Origin: JAUZOB01 sp963692465
GTDB taxonomy: Bacteria; Bacteroidota; Bacteroidia; Bacteroidales; Prolixibacteraceae
DNA: 64,000 nucleotides
Assembly: GCA_963692465.1 (NCBI GenBank)
Contig: OY829943.1
Coordinates: forward strand, 496,001 to 560,000
Reading direction: 5' to 3'
Shown: piece by piece, positions 8,776-18,456 of the stretch
Layout: each line of letters begins with the position of its first letter
Numbering within the stretch: position 1 is the stretch's first letter
Translations under genes and position numbers: made by a program
Notes under the pieces: model-generated
What the model saw: only the letters and a program-made list of their open reading frames with translations
What the model was told of the DNA's origin: nothing
Databases searched by the model: none

Positions 8776-10257
8776 TTATTTCAACTTTTCTTTCAGATAT
8801 TGGTCCATTCCTGCTGCAGCTCGCCGTCCGTCACCCATCGCAAGAATAACCGTTGCTCCACCCCTGACAATATCGCCACCGGCAAAAAGATCAGAAATAG
8901 AACTCTGCATTGTCTCTTCATTAACTTCAATAGTTCCGCGACGACTTACCTTCAATTCCGGCATACTTGACGGGATTAAAGGATTAGGTGAAACACCGAC
9001 AGCAACAATCACCACATCAACATCCAGTTCAACAAACTCACCAGTTGGGATGGGACTTCTTCTTCCCGATTCATCCGGTTCACCAAGTTTCATTTTCTGC
9101 AGTTTCACCCTCGTAACCTGTCCTTTTTCATCCGCAAAATATTCAACCGGATTATGCAAGGTAAGAAATTCAATTCCCTCCGCCTGAGCATGATGAACTT
9201 CCTCCAAACGGGCAGGCATTTCTTCCATCGAACGACGATATACAATCATAGCTCGTTCAGCACCTAACCGTTTAGCCGTACGTACCGAATCCATGGCCGT
9301 ATTTCCTCCACCGATAACCACAACATTCTTTCCAAAAAGCACAGGTGTATCATAATCCTGCTTTGCTGCGTTCATCAGATTGACCCGGGTCAGGTACTCA
9401 TTTGATGACATGATTCCATTCAGATTTTCTCCTGGAATTTCCATAAACCGGGGAAGCCCAGCTCCACTGGCAACAAAAAAGCCCTGATAATCGTCTGCTC
9501 GTAATTCACCAATCGTCTTTGTACGTCCAACAATAAAGTTTGTTTTAAACGTAACTCCGCTCCGCTTTAGATTTTCAAGCTCCACATCTACAACAGCGTT
9601 CGGCAATCTGAACTCAGGAATTCCATATTTCAAAACCCCACCGACTTCATGAAGAGCTTCAAAAACAGTAACCTCATATCCTCTCCGGGCCATTTCGCCT
9701 GCAAAAGAAAGAGACGCTGGCCCCGAACCGATCGCAGCAACCTTAATACCTTTCGAAGCTTCTTTATTCATAACCGGATGTACTCCGGATTTCCGTTCAT
9801 AATCAGCGGCAAATCTTTCAAGGTAACCAATTCCGACAGCCTCTTTTTTCAATTTCACATGATAAAAGCAATGTGCCTCACACTGTTTTTCCTGCGGACA
9901 TACCCGACCACAAACAGCCGGAAGAGCACTGGTTTCCTTCAATGCTGCAGCGGCCTGTAAATAGTTCCCACGATCTATATTTTTAACAAATTTCGGGATA
10001 TTAACATTAACCGGACATCCTTCAATACAGGTTGGATTAACACAATCCATACAACGACTGGCCTCATGCCTCGCCTGTTCTTCGGTCAGTCCCATGTTGA
10101 CTTCCCGATCCTGATAATGAATCCGTTCCGAGACAGGTCTCTCATTCATCGAAACCCGGGGAAGTTGTACCCTGTCTTTGTTCTTAATCTTATCTCTTAA
10201 TTCGACTCTCCAGTCTTGATTTCGTTCTTCTTTGATTTCTTCTTCCGTATACGACAT
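8776..10257 (-). CDS. nfnB: NfnB-type NADPH-dependent oxidoreductase (glutamate synthase small subunit-like)
   Basis: A 493-residue flavoprotein from the ATG at 10257 (MSYTEEEIKEERNQDWR). An upstream in-frame ATG at 10287 would overlap the preceding gene and is less likely. The N-terminal iron-sulfur domain carries CMDCVNPTCIEGCP and CGRVCPQEKQCEAHC (eight cysteines, two 4Fe-4S clusters). A FAD-binding GxGxxx region (AAIGSGPASLSFAGEMARRG) and an NAD(P)-binding region (VVIGGGNTAMDS) follow. It is paired with a ferredoxin reductase-like subunit 8 bp upstream and no large glutamate synthase subunit is present. That pairing defines NfnAB, which couples ferredoxin and NADH oxidation to NADP+ reduction by electron bifurcation in anaerobes. 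Function is inferred from this pairing. Confidence 0.88.
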   Translation of the reverse strand: MSYTEEEIKEERNQDWRVELRDKIKNKDRVQLPRVSMNERPVSERIHYQDREVNMGLTEEQARHEASRCMDCVNPTCIEGCPVNVNIPKFVKNIDRGNYLQAAAALKETSALPAVCGRVCPQEKQCEAHCFYHVKLKKEAVGIGYLERFAADYERKSGVHPVMNKEASKGIKVAAIGSGPASLSFAGEMARRGYEVTVFEALHEVGGVLKYGIPEFRLPNAVVDVELENLKRSGVTFKTNFIVGRTKTIGELRADDYQGFFVASGAGLPRFMEIPGENLNGIMSSNEYLTRVNLMNAAKQDYDTPVLFGKNVVVIGGGNTAMDSVRTAKRLGAERAMIVYRRSMEEMPARLEEVHHAQAEGIEFLTLHNPVEYFADEKGQVTRVKLQKMKLGEPDESGRRSPIPTGEFVELDVDVVIVAVGVSPNPLIPSSMPELKVSRRGTIEVNEETMQSSISDLFAGGDIVRGGATVILAMGDGRRAAAGMDQYLKEKLK

Positions 10258-10265
10258 AGTTACAT

Positions 10266-11096
10266 TTAATTTGATTGGTGTTGACAATACGCTTCATAGT
10301 CCTCTTTTTCCTCAACGACATACCCCCGCAAACGATTCAGCATTTCATCAAAATTAATCTGATGAGCATCGAATTCAGGACCGTCAACACAAGTAAATTT
10401 AGTATGTCCTCCAACCGTCACCCGGCAGGCGCCACACATTCCGGTACCATCAACCATCATCGCATTTAAACTGGCCTGAGTCGGAATATTATATTTCTTT
10501 GTTAATAGCGATACAAACTTCATCATAATAGCGGGACCGATCGTAATACATTCATCAACTTTTTCCCGTTGAATAATTGCTTCTGCCCCCTGCGTTACCA
10601 ATCCTTTTTGTCCGTATGAACCATCATCGGTCATAATAACAACTTCATCAGACCACTGCCTGATTTGAGGTTCAAGAATCAATAAATCTTTTGTTCTGGC
10701 GGCAAGAACAGTTATCACACGATTACCTGCCTTTTTAAAGCCCTCGACAATTGGCAAAAGCGGGGCAACTCCAACGCCACCACCACAAGCTAATACCGTT
10801 CCTACTTTTTTGATTTCCGTTGCTTTACCTAAAGGTCCTACCAGATCTGTCAGATAATCACCCTCATTTAAGGCAATAAGTTTGGCTGAGCTCACCCCCA
10901 CTTTCTGAACAATCAGACTAATGGTTCCTTTTTTAACGTCCGCATCAACAATCGTAAGCGGCATTCTCTCTCCCTTTTCATCGACCCGCAGAATAACAAA
11001 ATTCCCCGGTTTTCTTGAACGCGCGATCAAAGGAGCTTCGACTTCTATTCGGACAACTTTCTCCGATAGATATTCCTTTTTAACAACTTTATTCAT
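10266..11096 (-). CDS. nfnA: NfnA-type ferredoxin-NADP+ reductase subunit
   Basis: A 276-residue protein of the dihydroorotate dehydrogenase electron-transfer subunit/sulfide dehydrogenase family. An FAD-binding barrel occupies about 1-95 (RKPGNFVILRVDEKGERMPL), a nucleotide-binding domain about 100-215 (ACGGGVGVAPLLPIVEGFKK), and a C-terminal 2Fe-2S site has cysteines in MCGACRV and TCVDGPEF. It is the NADH-binding partner of NfnB. The length fits NfnA (about 280) better than PyrK in a pyrimidine operon, and no pyr genes are near. Confidence 0.88.
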   Translation of the reverse strand: MNKVVKKEYLSEKVVRIEVEAPLIARSRKPGNFVILRVDEKGERMPLTIVDADVKKGTISLIVQKVGVSSAKLIALNEGDYLTDLVGPLGKATEIKKVGTVLACGGGVGVAPLLPIVEGFKKAGNRVITVLAARTKDLLILEPQIRQWSDEVVIMTDDGSYGQKGLVTQGAEAIIQREKVDECITIGPAIMMKFVSLLTKKYNIPTQASLNAMMVDGTGMCGACRVTVGGHTKFTCVDGPEFDAHQINFDEMLNRLRGYVVEEKEDYEAYCQHQSN

Positions 11097-11124
11097 CTAC
11101 AATATTTATCTCATCCATAAGTTT

Positions 11125-11132
11125 CAAAATTA
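11125..11132 (-). promoter_or_regulatory. -7 promoter box of nfnAB
   Basis: TAATTTTG on the minus strand, about 30 bp before the nfnA ATG, matches TAnnTTTG. The -33 element is unclear. Confidence 0.4.
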
Positions 11133-11287
11133 GCAAACAAGACTCATATTCTTGCATTGTCTTAACTCTTTTTAATAAATGTGAGCAGTACATTAATTTT
11201 CAAAGTCCAACAGGTCTGAGATTCCTGCTTTCAATAAAAAATATTAGTTTCCCGATTCCAATCGTTCTGTTCAAGACAATTTCTTGC

Positions 11288-11295
11288 TATTTTTG
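11288..11295 (+). promoter_or_regulatory. -7 promoter box of the SUI1-like gene
   Basis: TATTTTTG matches TAnnTTTG and lies 56 bp before the start codon of the translation factor gene at 11352. Confidence 0.4.
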
Positions 11296-11351
11296 GAGTT
11301 TGTTTTGATCAAAAGAGGGAATAGCATGTCTTGTTTTAGTTCTAAAAAAAG

Positions 11352-11702
11352 ATGAAAGAAAAAGAAAACTGGAAAAACCGACTGGGAGTTGTTTATTCCA
11401 CCGGTGAAAATTTCGATTACGAACAGCATTCCGATTCGGAAGAGGCAACACTTCCTCCTAAACAGCAAGATCTCCGGATAATGCTTGACAGGAAACAACG
11501 TAAAGGAAAAACAGTTACCTTGATATCCGGATTCGTCGGTAATCAAAAAGACCTGGAAGACCTCTCTAAATACTTAAAGACCAAATGTGGTACCGGAGGT
11601 TCAGCCAAAGAGGGAACTATTCTGATTCAGGGAGACACTCGTGATAAAATTCTTCAGCTACTTCTTGAAAAGGGCTACAAAGCCAAAAAAGCCGGAGGCT
11701 GA
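11352..11702 (+). CDS. SUI1/eIF-1-like translation factor (YciH family)
   Basis: A 116-residue basic protein. The C-terminal two thirds hold the SUI1 fold: KQRKGKTVTLISGFVGNQKD, then LSKYLKTKCGTGGSAKEGTI and the closing GDTRDKILQLLLEKGYKAKK. The glycine-rich loop CGTGGSAKEG matches the conserved SUI1 signature. Bacterial members (YciH) bind the small ribosomal subunit and have been proposed to affect initiation fidelity or stress translation; the physiological role here is unknown. It lies 26 bp upstream of an SNF2 helicase gene and may be co-transcribed with it. Confidence 0.88.
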   Translation: MKEKENWKNRLGVVYSTGENFDYEQHSDSEEATLPPKQQDLRIMLDRKQRKGKTVTLISGFVGNQKDLEDLSKYLKTKCGTGGSAKEGTILIQGDTRDKILQLLLEKGYKAKKAGG

Positions 11703-11728
11703 TCCATTAACTATTAAAATATAGTCCG

Positions 11729-14671
11729 TTGAAATTTATCATTGCACTCACAACACATCGACATCTTGGATATATTCTTGTTCCCTACCTGATAGACAAA
11801 ACAGATAGGGAGTCCTTCTATACCCTCGTCCGAGCCATACGCCGGGATGATCTTTTACAAACGGACTATCCTTTTTCTCCCGAGGAGAAAGAACTGATTA
11901 CCCTGACAGATGCCTACAGCGACGAATCCTTAACTTCAAGATACACCAAAGATGGAGCGATTCAGAATTTCTATAAAAATATGGATCCTGATTTTTTCAC
12001 TAAAAAAATCATCCCTTATGTCGAACAAAAAATCATTCGCTGCATCTCAATCATCCAAAAATATCAGATTCCACTTTATCTAAAAGCAGCACAATATATC
12101 AATCTTTATGATGAAGACCTCATTGAAGTTACGGATGACCTCACCGAAGCGATCTTCAATTTTGAACGAACACCCGATGAAATCCGATACTTCCTAAGTA
12201 TTACTCATCACAACGAAGAAATCAGGTTTACCGGTCGTAAAGCAATTATGCTGACTAACGATCCATGCCGACTGGTTCTGAATAACAAACTTTATCTGTT
12301 TAAAGATATTACCTGGAAAAACATCCAGCCTTTTTTTCAAAAACAATATATCTCGGTACCCCACTCCATGGAGAATAAATATTTTAACACTTTTATTCTC
12401 AATAGTGTCAAAAAAAATCAGGTCATTGCTCAAGGTTTCTCTATCAAAGAATCAACTCCGATACCCGAACCCGAACTTTCTTTTGAAAATTCATTTACCG
12501 GACTTCCAATTCTTTCCATTAAGTTCAGATACGGGAACAAAGATTTTCTGGTAACTCAACAAAGCAGCAACTCGGTGTACCTTGAGAAAAAAGACGACGA
12601 ATATATTTTTTATAAATTCAACCGGGATTTCGACTTTGAAAAGAACACCATTGCAACCCTTGAGCAACTCGGACTAAAACTCAAAGAAAGTGCCTTTATT
12701 CCAACCGACATAACGTCAACAGATCCAGCCGTAATATTTTACCGCCTAATCCGATGGCTCCAGGAAAATCAGCAAACCCTTTCTGATTTTAATATCCGTG
12801 TCAGTCAGGACCGTCTTGACCGAAAATATTTTACCGGAACCTATGATTTGAAATTTCAAATTACAGACAGTGGCGACTGGTTTGACATTTACGCGGTAGT
12901 CACATTCGGTCCGTTCCAGTTTCCGTTTATTCGTCTAAAAAAACACCTGCTCAAAGGAATTCGTGAATTTGAGCTTCCCAATGGCGAGATAGCTATCTTA
13001 CCCGCTGAATGGTTCAGTCGTTATTGCGACCTTTTCCCCCTGGCTGAAACAGAAGGCGATACATTCCATATAAAAAAACATCACTATGCACTCCTTCGCT
13101 CCGCACTTGACCGGACCGACAAAAAATACCAAAAGGAATTTGAAAAGTTAAATGCAATTGAAAACATTCCAATCAACGAGATACCGATTGGACTAAAAGC
13201 ACATCTTCGTTCTTATCAATTCGATGGATACAACTGGATGGATCATCTTCGCGCCTTCCATTTCGGAGGATGCCTTGCCGATGACATGGGATTAGGGAAA
13301 ACCCTTCAAACGCTTACGCTTTTGCTGAAATTAAAAAAACCATCACAATTTCCCCCGATTCCTTCATTTTTCTGTAATCAGGACGGACAACTTCCATTAT
13401 TTTCACAACAGCCCGAGACAAAAGACATACAGCCAGCCTCTCTGATCGTAGTCCCAACATCCCTGATTCACAACTGGGAAAACGAAATCAGAAAATTCAC
13501 TCCATCATTAAAATCTTATCGATATATTGGAATACAACGGAAAAAGAATACCAATCTACAGGCCATTTCTCAATATTACGATATCATTCTCACAACCTAT
13601 GGAACGTTACGCAATGATGCCAGCACACTGGCTGCATGTCCTCTGTATTACGTAATACTCGACGAAAGTCAGTATATTAAAAACCCATCCTCTAAAACTT
13701 ATAAGGCCGTCCTGCAATTAAAGCCAAAATATCGGTTGGTAATCACCGGAACTCCCATTGAAAATTCATTAATGGACCTCTGGTCTCAAATTAATTTTCT
13801 GAATCCGGGACTACTCGGTAATCTGAAATATTTTAAACAAGAATATATTCTTCCGATTGAGAAACATAACGATGAAGACCAGCAGAATAAATTGAGAAAA
13901 TTAATCCGTCCTTTTATTCTCCGTCGGACTAAAGATGAAGTGGCCCGTGACCTCCCACCCCGAACAGAACAAACCATCTTCTGTGAAATGAATTCCGAAC
14001 AAAAGGAACTCTACGAAAAAGAGAAATCAGCGGTCCGCAACCAGATACTGGAAAATGTCGACCAACATGGAGTAAATAAGTCGGCCATTGTAATTTTACA
14101 GGGATTAACCCGTCTCCGGCAACTAGCCCTTCATCCCTCTCTCATAAAAGACGACTATACGGGAGAATCCGGCAAGTTCAACGAGATATTGCGTAACCTG
14201 TCGAGTCTGATGGCTGAAAAGCACAAAGTTCTTGTTTTTTCCTCATTTGTCGGTCATCTTCGTCTTCTGGCTCAGGCTATTCACGAAAAAGGATGGGCCT
14301 TCAGTGTTTTAACCGGACACACCATTGACCGGGAAAAAGCGATCCGTGACTTTCAGGAAAAAGAGAATACCCGCATCTTTCTGATCTCGCTAAAAGCAGG
14401 CGGCGTAGGACTCAATCTCACCTCTGCCGATTATGTCTTTTTAACCGACCCCTGGTGGAACCCAGCTACTGAGAACCAAGCCATTAACCGAGCACACCGA
14501 ATCGGACAAGATAAAAAAGTTTTTGTTTACCGGTTTATTGCACGACACTCAATCGAACAAAAGATACAATCATTACAAGAAAAAAAATCACAACTTGCGG
14601 AGCAATTTATCAATTCGAACAATCCGCTAAAAACAATTACCCGTAATGAAATTATAGATTTGTTTACATAA
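11729..14671 (+). CDS. SNF2-family DEAD/DEAH-box helicase
   Basis: A 980-residue protein starting at TTG (next in-frame Met is some 85 residues later, within conserved-looking sequence). Residues about 1-480 form a long N-terminal region of unknown role. The SNF2 ATPase core follows: motif I CLADDMGLGKTLQTL, motif II ILDESQYIKN (DESQ in place of DEAH), motif III VITGTPIENSLMDLWSQINF, then the helicase C domain VLVFSSFVGHLRLL, ISLKAGGVGLNLTSADYVFL and WWNPATENQAINRAHRIGQ. These enzymes translocate on double-stranded DNA and remodel protein-DNA or RNA polymerase complexes. The bacterial version is RapA/HepA-like but lacks RapA's flanking domains. The S9 peptidase gene starts 10 bp after its stop. 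Confidence 0.92.
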   Translation: MKFIIALTTHRHLGYILVPYLIDKTDRESFYTLVRAIRRDDLLQTDYPFSPEEKELITLTDAYSDESLTSRYTKDGAIQNFYKNMDPDFFTKKIIPYVEQKIIRCISIIQKYQIPLYLKAAQYINLYDEDLIEVTDDLTEAIFNFERTPDEIRYFLSITHHNEEIRFTGRKAIMLTNDPCRLVLNNKLYLFKDITWKNIQPFFQKQYISVPHSMENKYFNTFILNSVKKNQVIAQGFSIKESTPIPEPELSFENSFTGLPILSIKFRYGNKDFLVTQQSSNSVYLEKKDDEYIFYKFNRDFDFEKNTIATLEQLGLKLKESAFIPTDITSTDPAVIFYRLIRWLQENQQTLSDFNIRVSQDRLDRKYFTGTYDLKFQITDSGDWFDIYAVVTFGPFQFPFIRLKKHLLKGIREFELPNGEIAILPAEWFSRYCDLFPLAETEGDTFHIKKHHYALLRSALDRTDKKYQKEFEKLNAIENIPINEIPIGLKAHLRSYQFDGYNWMDHLRAFHFGGCLADDMGLGKTLQTLTLLLKLKKPSQFPPIPSFFCNQDGQLPLFSQQPETKDIQPASLIVVPTSLIHNWENEIRKFTPSLKSYRYIGIQRKKNTNLQAISQYYDIILTTYGTLRNDASTLAACPLYYVILDESQYIKNPSSKTYKAVLQLKPKYRLVITGTPIENSLMDLWSQINFLNPGLLGNLKYFKQEYILPIEKHNDEDQQNKLRKLIRPFILRRTKDEVARDLPPRTEQTIFCEMNSEQKELYEKEKSAVRNQILENVDQHGVNKSAIVILQGLTRLRQLALHPSLIKDDYTGESGKFNEILRNLSSLMAEKHKVLVFSSFVGHLRLLAQAIHEKGWAFSVLTGHTIDREKAIRDFQEKENTRIFLISLKAGGVGLNLTSADYVFLTDPWWNPATENQAINRAHRIGQDKKVFVYRFIARHSIEQKIQSLQEKKSQLAEQFINSNNPLKTITRNEIIDLFT

Positions 14672-14681
14672 ACTCGTTCAT

Positions 14682-16823
14682 ATGAAAAAATTTATTACAC
14701 TTTCCCTTTTTATTTTCATCACTTGCTATGGCTTGCCGGCCTTGGCACAGACCCAGAAACTGACCATTAATGAAGCGGTTTTGGGTAAAGGGACAACACT
14801 GGCCCCAAAAAGTCTCAATCAGCTTTGTTGGCTTCCAAATCAGAGTTTTTTATTCTCGTATGTCAAGAATGACAGTCTGTTTATCGAAAATCAACGGTCA
14901 CGAAAAAGAGATTTTATCCTTTCCATGGAGCAGCTCAGGAATATATCCGGCAATAAGAATCTAACAACATTTCCGCACCTCCAATGGACCTCACCCGAAG
15001 AGATTCTCTTTACGATTGGTCGTAAAACATTTATATATAATATCCATAGTCTGCAATTAACCAAGTCTTTATTCCTTCCCGAAGAGGCCTCACGACTTGA
15101 TTATTTCGGAAAGAAAGGGAAACTGGCCTATACTTATCAAAATAATCTCTTCGTCGCTTCCAACAAAGAAACCGTTAGCATCTCCGACGAAAGGAATAAA
15201 GAAATATCATACGGACAAGCCGTACACCGCAATGAGTTCGGAATAGAAAAAGGAACTTTCTGGTCCCCTTCCGGTAATTTACTTGCTTTTTACCGGATGG
15301 ATGAAACCATGGTCAAAAACTATCCACTCATCGACTACATGCACCCGGTAGCAATTAGCAAAAACATCAAATATCCGATGGCCGGCGACAGTAGTCATCA
15401 GGTAAAAGTAGGAGTTTACGATCTCATAACGAAAAAAACAGTCTACCTGAAAACAGGGGCCCCTCTTGATCATTACCTCACAAATCTCAGTTGGAGTCCC
15501 GATGAAAAGAGCATCATCCTTCTTGAATTAAACCGGGAGCAAGACCACCTGAAAGCCAATCTCTACGACGCAACAACAGGTGACCTTATCCGGACAATAT
15601 TTGAAGAGACAGATAAAGCCTATGTAGAGCCTCTCAATCCACCGCTATTTTCAAAAGTTAACCCGGGAATTTTTTATTACCAGTCCCGGCGCGACGGATA
15701 CAACCACATCTATCAATGTAGCACCGACGGAAAACTATTCAAACAAATTACCAAGGGAGACTGGGAAGTCACCAAACTTCTCGGATTTGATACCAAAGAA
15801 CAAAATCTCTTTATCGAAAGCACCGAAGCAGGACCTTTAGAACGCCAGATATACCGGGTTAAATTATCATCAGGGAAAGAAACGCGGATTACCACCGATG
15901 AAGGAATTCACGCCGCCACGCTCAGTCCTGACGGATCCGCTCTGATTGATCAGTTTCAGGGACCAACGGTTCCCAATGAAATCAGTCTGATTAAAACAAA
16001 CGGGTCGTTAATCCGAACACTGATAAAGTCCGACGATCCGCTCAAAAACTATCAGCTTGGCGAAAACAAATTGGTAACTATCAAAGCTGCAGATGGGAAA
16101 ACCGACTTATACGGACGAATTATTCTACCTCCCAATTTCGATCCGAAAAAGAAATATCCGGTCATTGTTTATGTATATGGAGGACCTCATTCTCAATTAG
16201 TCAACAAATCATGGCTTAACAGCGCAATGCTCTGGCAGTATTATATGGCTGATCGGGGATTTATCGCTTTTACACTGGATAACCGGGGAACCAGCTATCG
16301 GGGAAGTGCCTTTGAAACCGTTATTCACCGGCATCTGGGAGTAAATGAAACCGCTGATCAAATGAAGGGTATTGAATACTTAAAATCGCTTCCCTATGTC
16401 GATTCGAACCGAATTGGAGTTCATGGCTGGAGCTTCGGAGGTTTCATGACACTGAATCTAATGCTGCGCCATCCTGAAACATTTAAAGTAGGAGTTGCCG
16501 GAGGACCGGTTGTAGACTGGAAAATGTATGAAGTAATGTATGGCGAACGCTATATGGATACACCACAGGAAAACCCGGAAGGTTACCGGGATGCAAATAT
16601 GTGTTTGAAAGCAGATAACCTTGTCGGCAAATTACTATTGATTCACGGGATGCAGGATTCGACAGTCGTAATGCAGCACAATATTTTGTTTCTTGAGTCC
16701 TGTATCATTAGAGGCAAACAAGTTGATTTCTTCCCTTATCCAACCCACGAACACAATGTCCGGGGCAAAGACCGAATTCATTTAATGAACAAGGTCAGCG
16801 AATATTTCGAAGAACATTTATAA
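14682..16823 (+). CDS. S9 family peptidase, dipeptidyl peptidase IV type
   Basis: A 713-residue secreted or periplasmic serine peptidase. Signal peptide MKKFITLSLFIFITCYGLPA ending LAQ at 23. An N-terminal DPP IV beta-propeller spans about 80-450. A C-terminal alpha/beta-hydrolase follows, with catalytic Ser584 in GWSFGG, Asp659 in HGMQDSTV and His691 in THEHNV. The entry motif KYPVIVYVYGGPHSQ (oxyanion region) is intact. DPP IV enzymes remove Xaa-Pro dipeptides and feed peptide use. The family usually has 700-750 residues, so this is complete. It ends at a strong terminator. Confidence 0.93.
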   Translation: MKKFITLSLFIFITCYGLPALAQTQKLTINEAVLGKGTTLAPKSLNQLCWLPNQSFLFSYVKNDSLFIENQRSRKRDFILSMEQLRNISGNKNLTTFPHLQWTSPEEILFTIGRKTFIYNIHSLQLTKSLFLPEEASRLDYFGKKGKLAYTYQNNLFVASNKETVSISDERNKEISYGQAVHRNEFGIEKGTFWSPSGNLLAFYRMDETMVKNYPLIDYMHPVAISKNIKYPMAGDSSHQVKVGVYDLITKKTVYLKTGAPLDHYLTNLSWSPDEKSIILLELNREQDHLKANLYDATTGDLIRTIFEETDKAYVEPLNPPLFSKVNPGIFYYQSRRDGYNHIYQCSTDGKLFKQITKGDWEVTKLLGFDTKEQNLFIESTEAGPLERQIYRVKLSSGKETRITTDEGIHAATLSPDGSALIDQFQGPTVPNEISLIKTNGSLIRTLIKSDDPLKNYQLGENKLVTIKAADGKTDLYGRIILPPNFDPKKKYPVIVYVYGGPHSQLVNKSWLNSAMLWQYYMADRGFIAFTLDNRGTSYRGSAFETVIHRHLGVNETADQMKGIEYLKSLPYVDSNRIGVHGWSFGGFMTLNLMLRHPETFKVGVAGGPVVDWKMYEVMYGERYMDTPQENPEGYRDANMCLKADNLVGKLLLIHGMQDSTVVMQHNILFLESCIIRGKQVDFFPYPTHEHNVRGKDRIHLMNKVSEYFEEHL

Positions 16824-16838
16824 TTTCAATCAGTCAAT

Positions 16839-16875
16839 AAAAAAGCCCTTTCGGATAAACCGAAAGGGCTTTTTT
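16839..16875 (+). terminator. Intrinsic terminator between S9 peptidase and DUF3276 genes
   Basis: Perfect stem AAAAAAGCCCTTTCGG / CCGAAAGGGCTTTTTT with a 5-nt loop and T/A runs on both sides, so it can serve both convergent genes. Confidence 0.88.
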
Positions 16876-16880
16876 TAAGA

Positions 16881-17222
16881 CTAACCTGCGGTCAGATCCT
16901 CAAACTCTATTGCTGAATAGTCGCTGTCCGGTTCTTCAACCAATTCTTCAGGCTGATTTTGCCTGATATAATCAACAACTTCCTGAAGTCCGTCTGCAAA
17001 CTTTTCAAAATCTTCCCGATACAAGAAAATTTTATGTTTCTCAAAATGGAATTTTCCTTCTTCTTCAAAACGTTTTTTGCTTTCAGTTATAGTCAGGTAG
17101 AATTCATCCTTCCGGGTAGCCTTGACGTCAAAAAAATAGGTTCTTTTCCCTGCTCTGACTGCCTTCGAATAGATTTCATCTTTGAAAACCTCAGATTCTT
17201 CTTTCTTATCAATGCTCTCCAT
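16881..17222 (-). CDS. DUF3276 PUR-like nucleic-acid-binding protein
   Basis: A 113-residue protein with the DUF3276 core EIYSKAVRAGKRTYFFDVKA, TRKDEFYLTITESKKRFEEE and IFLYREDFEKFADGLQEVVD. This is a bacterial PUR-alpha fold related to the Borrelia regulator BpuR. The C-terminal tail is acidic. It probably binds RNA or single-stranded DNA. Common and highly conserved in Bacteroidetes; targets unknown. Confidence 0.85.
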   Translation of the reverse strand: MESIDKKEESEVFKDEIYSKAVRAGKRTYFFDVKATRKDEFYLTITESKKRFEEEGKFHFEKHKIFLYREDFEKFADGLQEVVDYIRQNQPEELVEEPDSDYSAIEFEDLTAG

Positions 17223-17502
17223 CCTTGTAGTTTTTATATGAACACATCCGGAAATTGTTTCGTCAAAGATTGGAGCGACACAATTTCTTTCCTTTTTAAC
17301 TCACTAAAAGTATAAAGAATATTAAACTATATCAATAACCTAACCCATTTTTTTCATATTTCACAACATAATTCCGGGCCAATTCAAAAAGGAAAGATCA
17401 AGATAAATAAACAGCTATAAAATTATTCACAACACATCCCTTGTTATATCTGACTTTACAATACAATAGACATTGACTGGAAAGACCGTATTTCTAAAAA
17501 AA
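17223..17502. other. Intergenic region between folD and the DUF3276 gene
   Basis: About 280 AT-rich bases. It should hold the DUF3276 promoter; CAATCTTTG at 17260-17270 on the minus strand is one mismatch from the -7 consensus. I see no ORF, repeat or RNA here. Confidence 0.5.
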
Positions 17503-17538
17503 GAAGGGCTCTGCAAACAAATATCTGCAGAGCCCTTC
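17503..17538 (-). terminator. Intrinsic terminator of the ffh-folD unit
   Basis: Stem GAAGGGCTCTGCA / TGCAGAGCCCTTC followed on the minus strand by a run of seven T, 18 bp after the folD stop. A textbook rho-independent terminator. Confidence 0.92.
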
Positions 17539-17556
17539 CTGATATCAGGAAACAGA

Positions 17557-18435
17557 TTAATAAATCTCTTTCTTGGCCGATTTTAAGGTGTTAATCAGAA
17601 GCGAAGTAATCGTCATCGGACCTACACCCCCGGGAACCGGTGTTATATAACTACATTTAGGAGCAACTTCATCAAATTTCACATCTCCTTTCAACTTCCA
17701 ACCGGATTTGGTTAAAGTCGAAGGAATCCGGGTTGTTCCAACATCAATAATAACAGCCCCGTCTTTAACCATATCGGCAGTAACAAATTCAGGAGATCCG
17801 ATAGCCGCAATAATAATATCTGCCTGCCGGCACATCTCCTTCAGATTAGCGGAATGACTGTGACAAACCGTTACGGTTGCATCTCCGGGATAGTTCTTAC
17901 GCGATAGAAGAATGCTCATCGGGCGACCGACAATATTACTTCTCCCAAGGACAACACAATTTTTTCCTTTAGTCTCAATATGATATCGTTTCAATAATTC
18001 AAGTATTCCCTGCGGTGTTGCCGACACAAATGCCGGTAAACCAATTGACATACGCCCCACATTCATCGGATGAAAGCCATCTACATCCTTTTTCGGATCA
18101 ATGGTTTCGGTTACCTTCTGTTCCGAGATATGTTTCGGAAGAGGAAGTTGCACAATAAAACCATCAACATCAGGATCGTTATTCAGTTCTTTGACTTTAT
18201 TCAGTATTTCTTCTTCGGTCACATCTGCTTCATAGCGAAATAAAGAGGACTTAAAACCCACTTCTTCGCATGCTTTGATTTTATTAGCCACGTAAGTCTC
18301 ACTTCCGCCATCATGTCCAACAAGAACTGCTGCGAGATGAGGTTTTTTACCTCCCTTTTCGCGAATTACTTTTACCTCTTCTGCTATTTCTTTCCGAATC
18401 TCAGCAGAAATTTTTTTTCCGTCAATCAGTATCAT
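17557..18435 (-). CDS. folD: Bifunctional methylenetetrahydrofolate dehydrogenase / methenyltetrahydrofolate cyclohydrolase
   Basis: A 292-residue cytosolic enzyme of one-carbon metabolism, converting 5,10-methylene-THF to 10-formyl-THF with NADP+. Signatures are ETYVANKIKACEEVGF (catalytic Lys of the YxxxK motif), DGFIVQLPLPKH, PKKDVDGFHPMNVGRMSIG and the C-terminal PVPGGVGPMTITSLLINT. Length is normal for the family. It lies 21 bp after ffh on the same strand, so the two are probably co-transcribed. Confidence 0.96.
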   Translation of the reverse strand: MILIDGKKISAEIRKEIAEEVKVIREKGGKKPHLAAVLVGHDGGSETYVANKIKACEEVGFKSSLFRYEADVTEEEILNKVKELNNDPDVDGFIVQLPLPKHISEQKVTETIDPKKDVDGFHPMNVGRMSIGLPAFVSATPQGILELLKRYHIETKGKNCVVLGRSNIVGRPMSILLSRKNYPGDATVTVCHSHSANLKEMCRQADIIIAAIGSPEFVTADMVKDGAVIIDVGTTRIPSTLTKSGWKLKGDVKFDEVAPKCSYITPVPGGVGPMTITSLLINTLKSAKKEIY

Positions 18436-18456
18436 TCAATATCCTTTCGAATCAAA

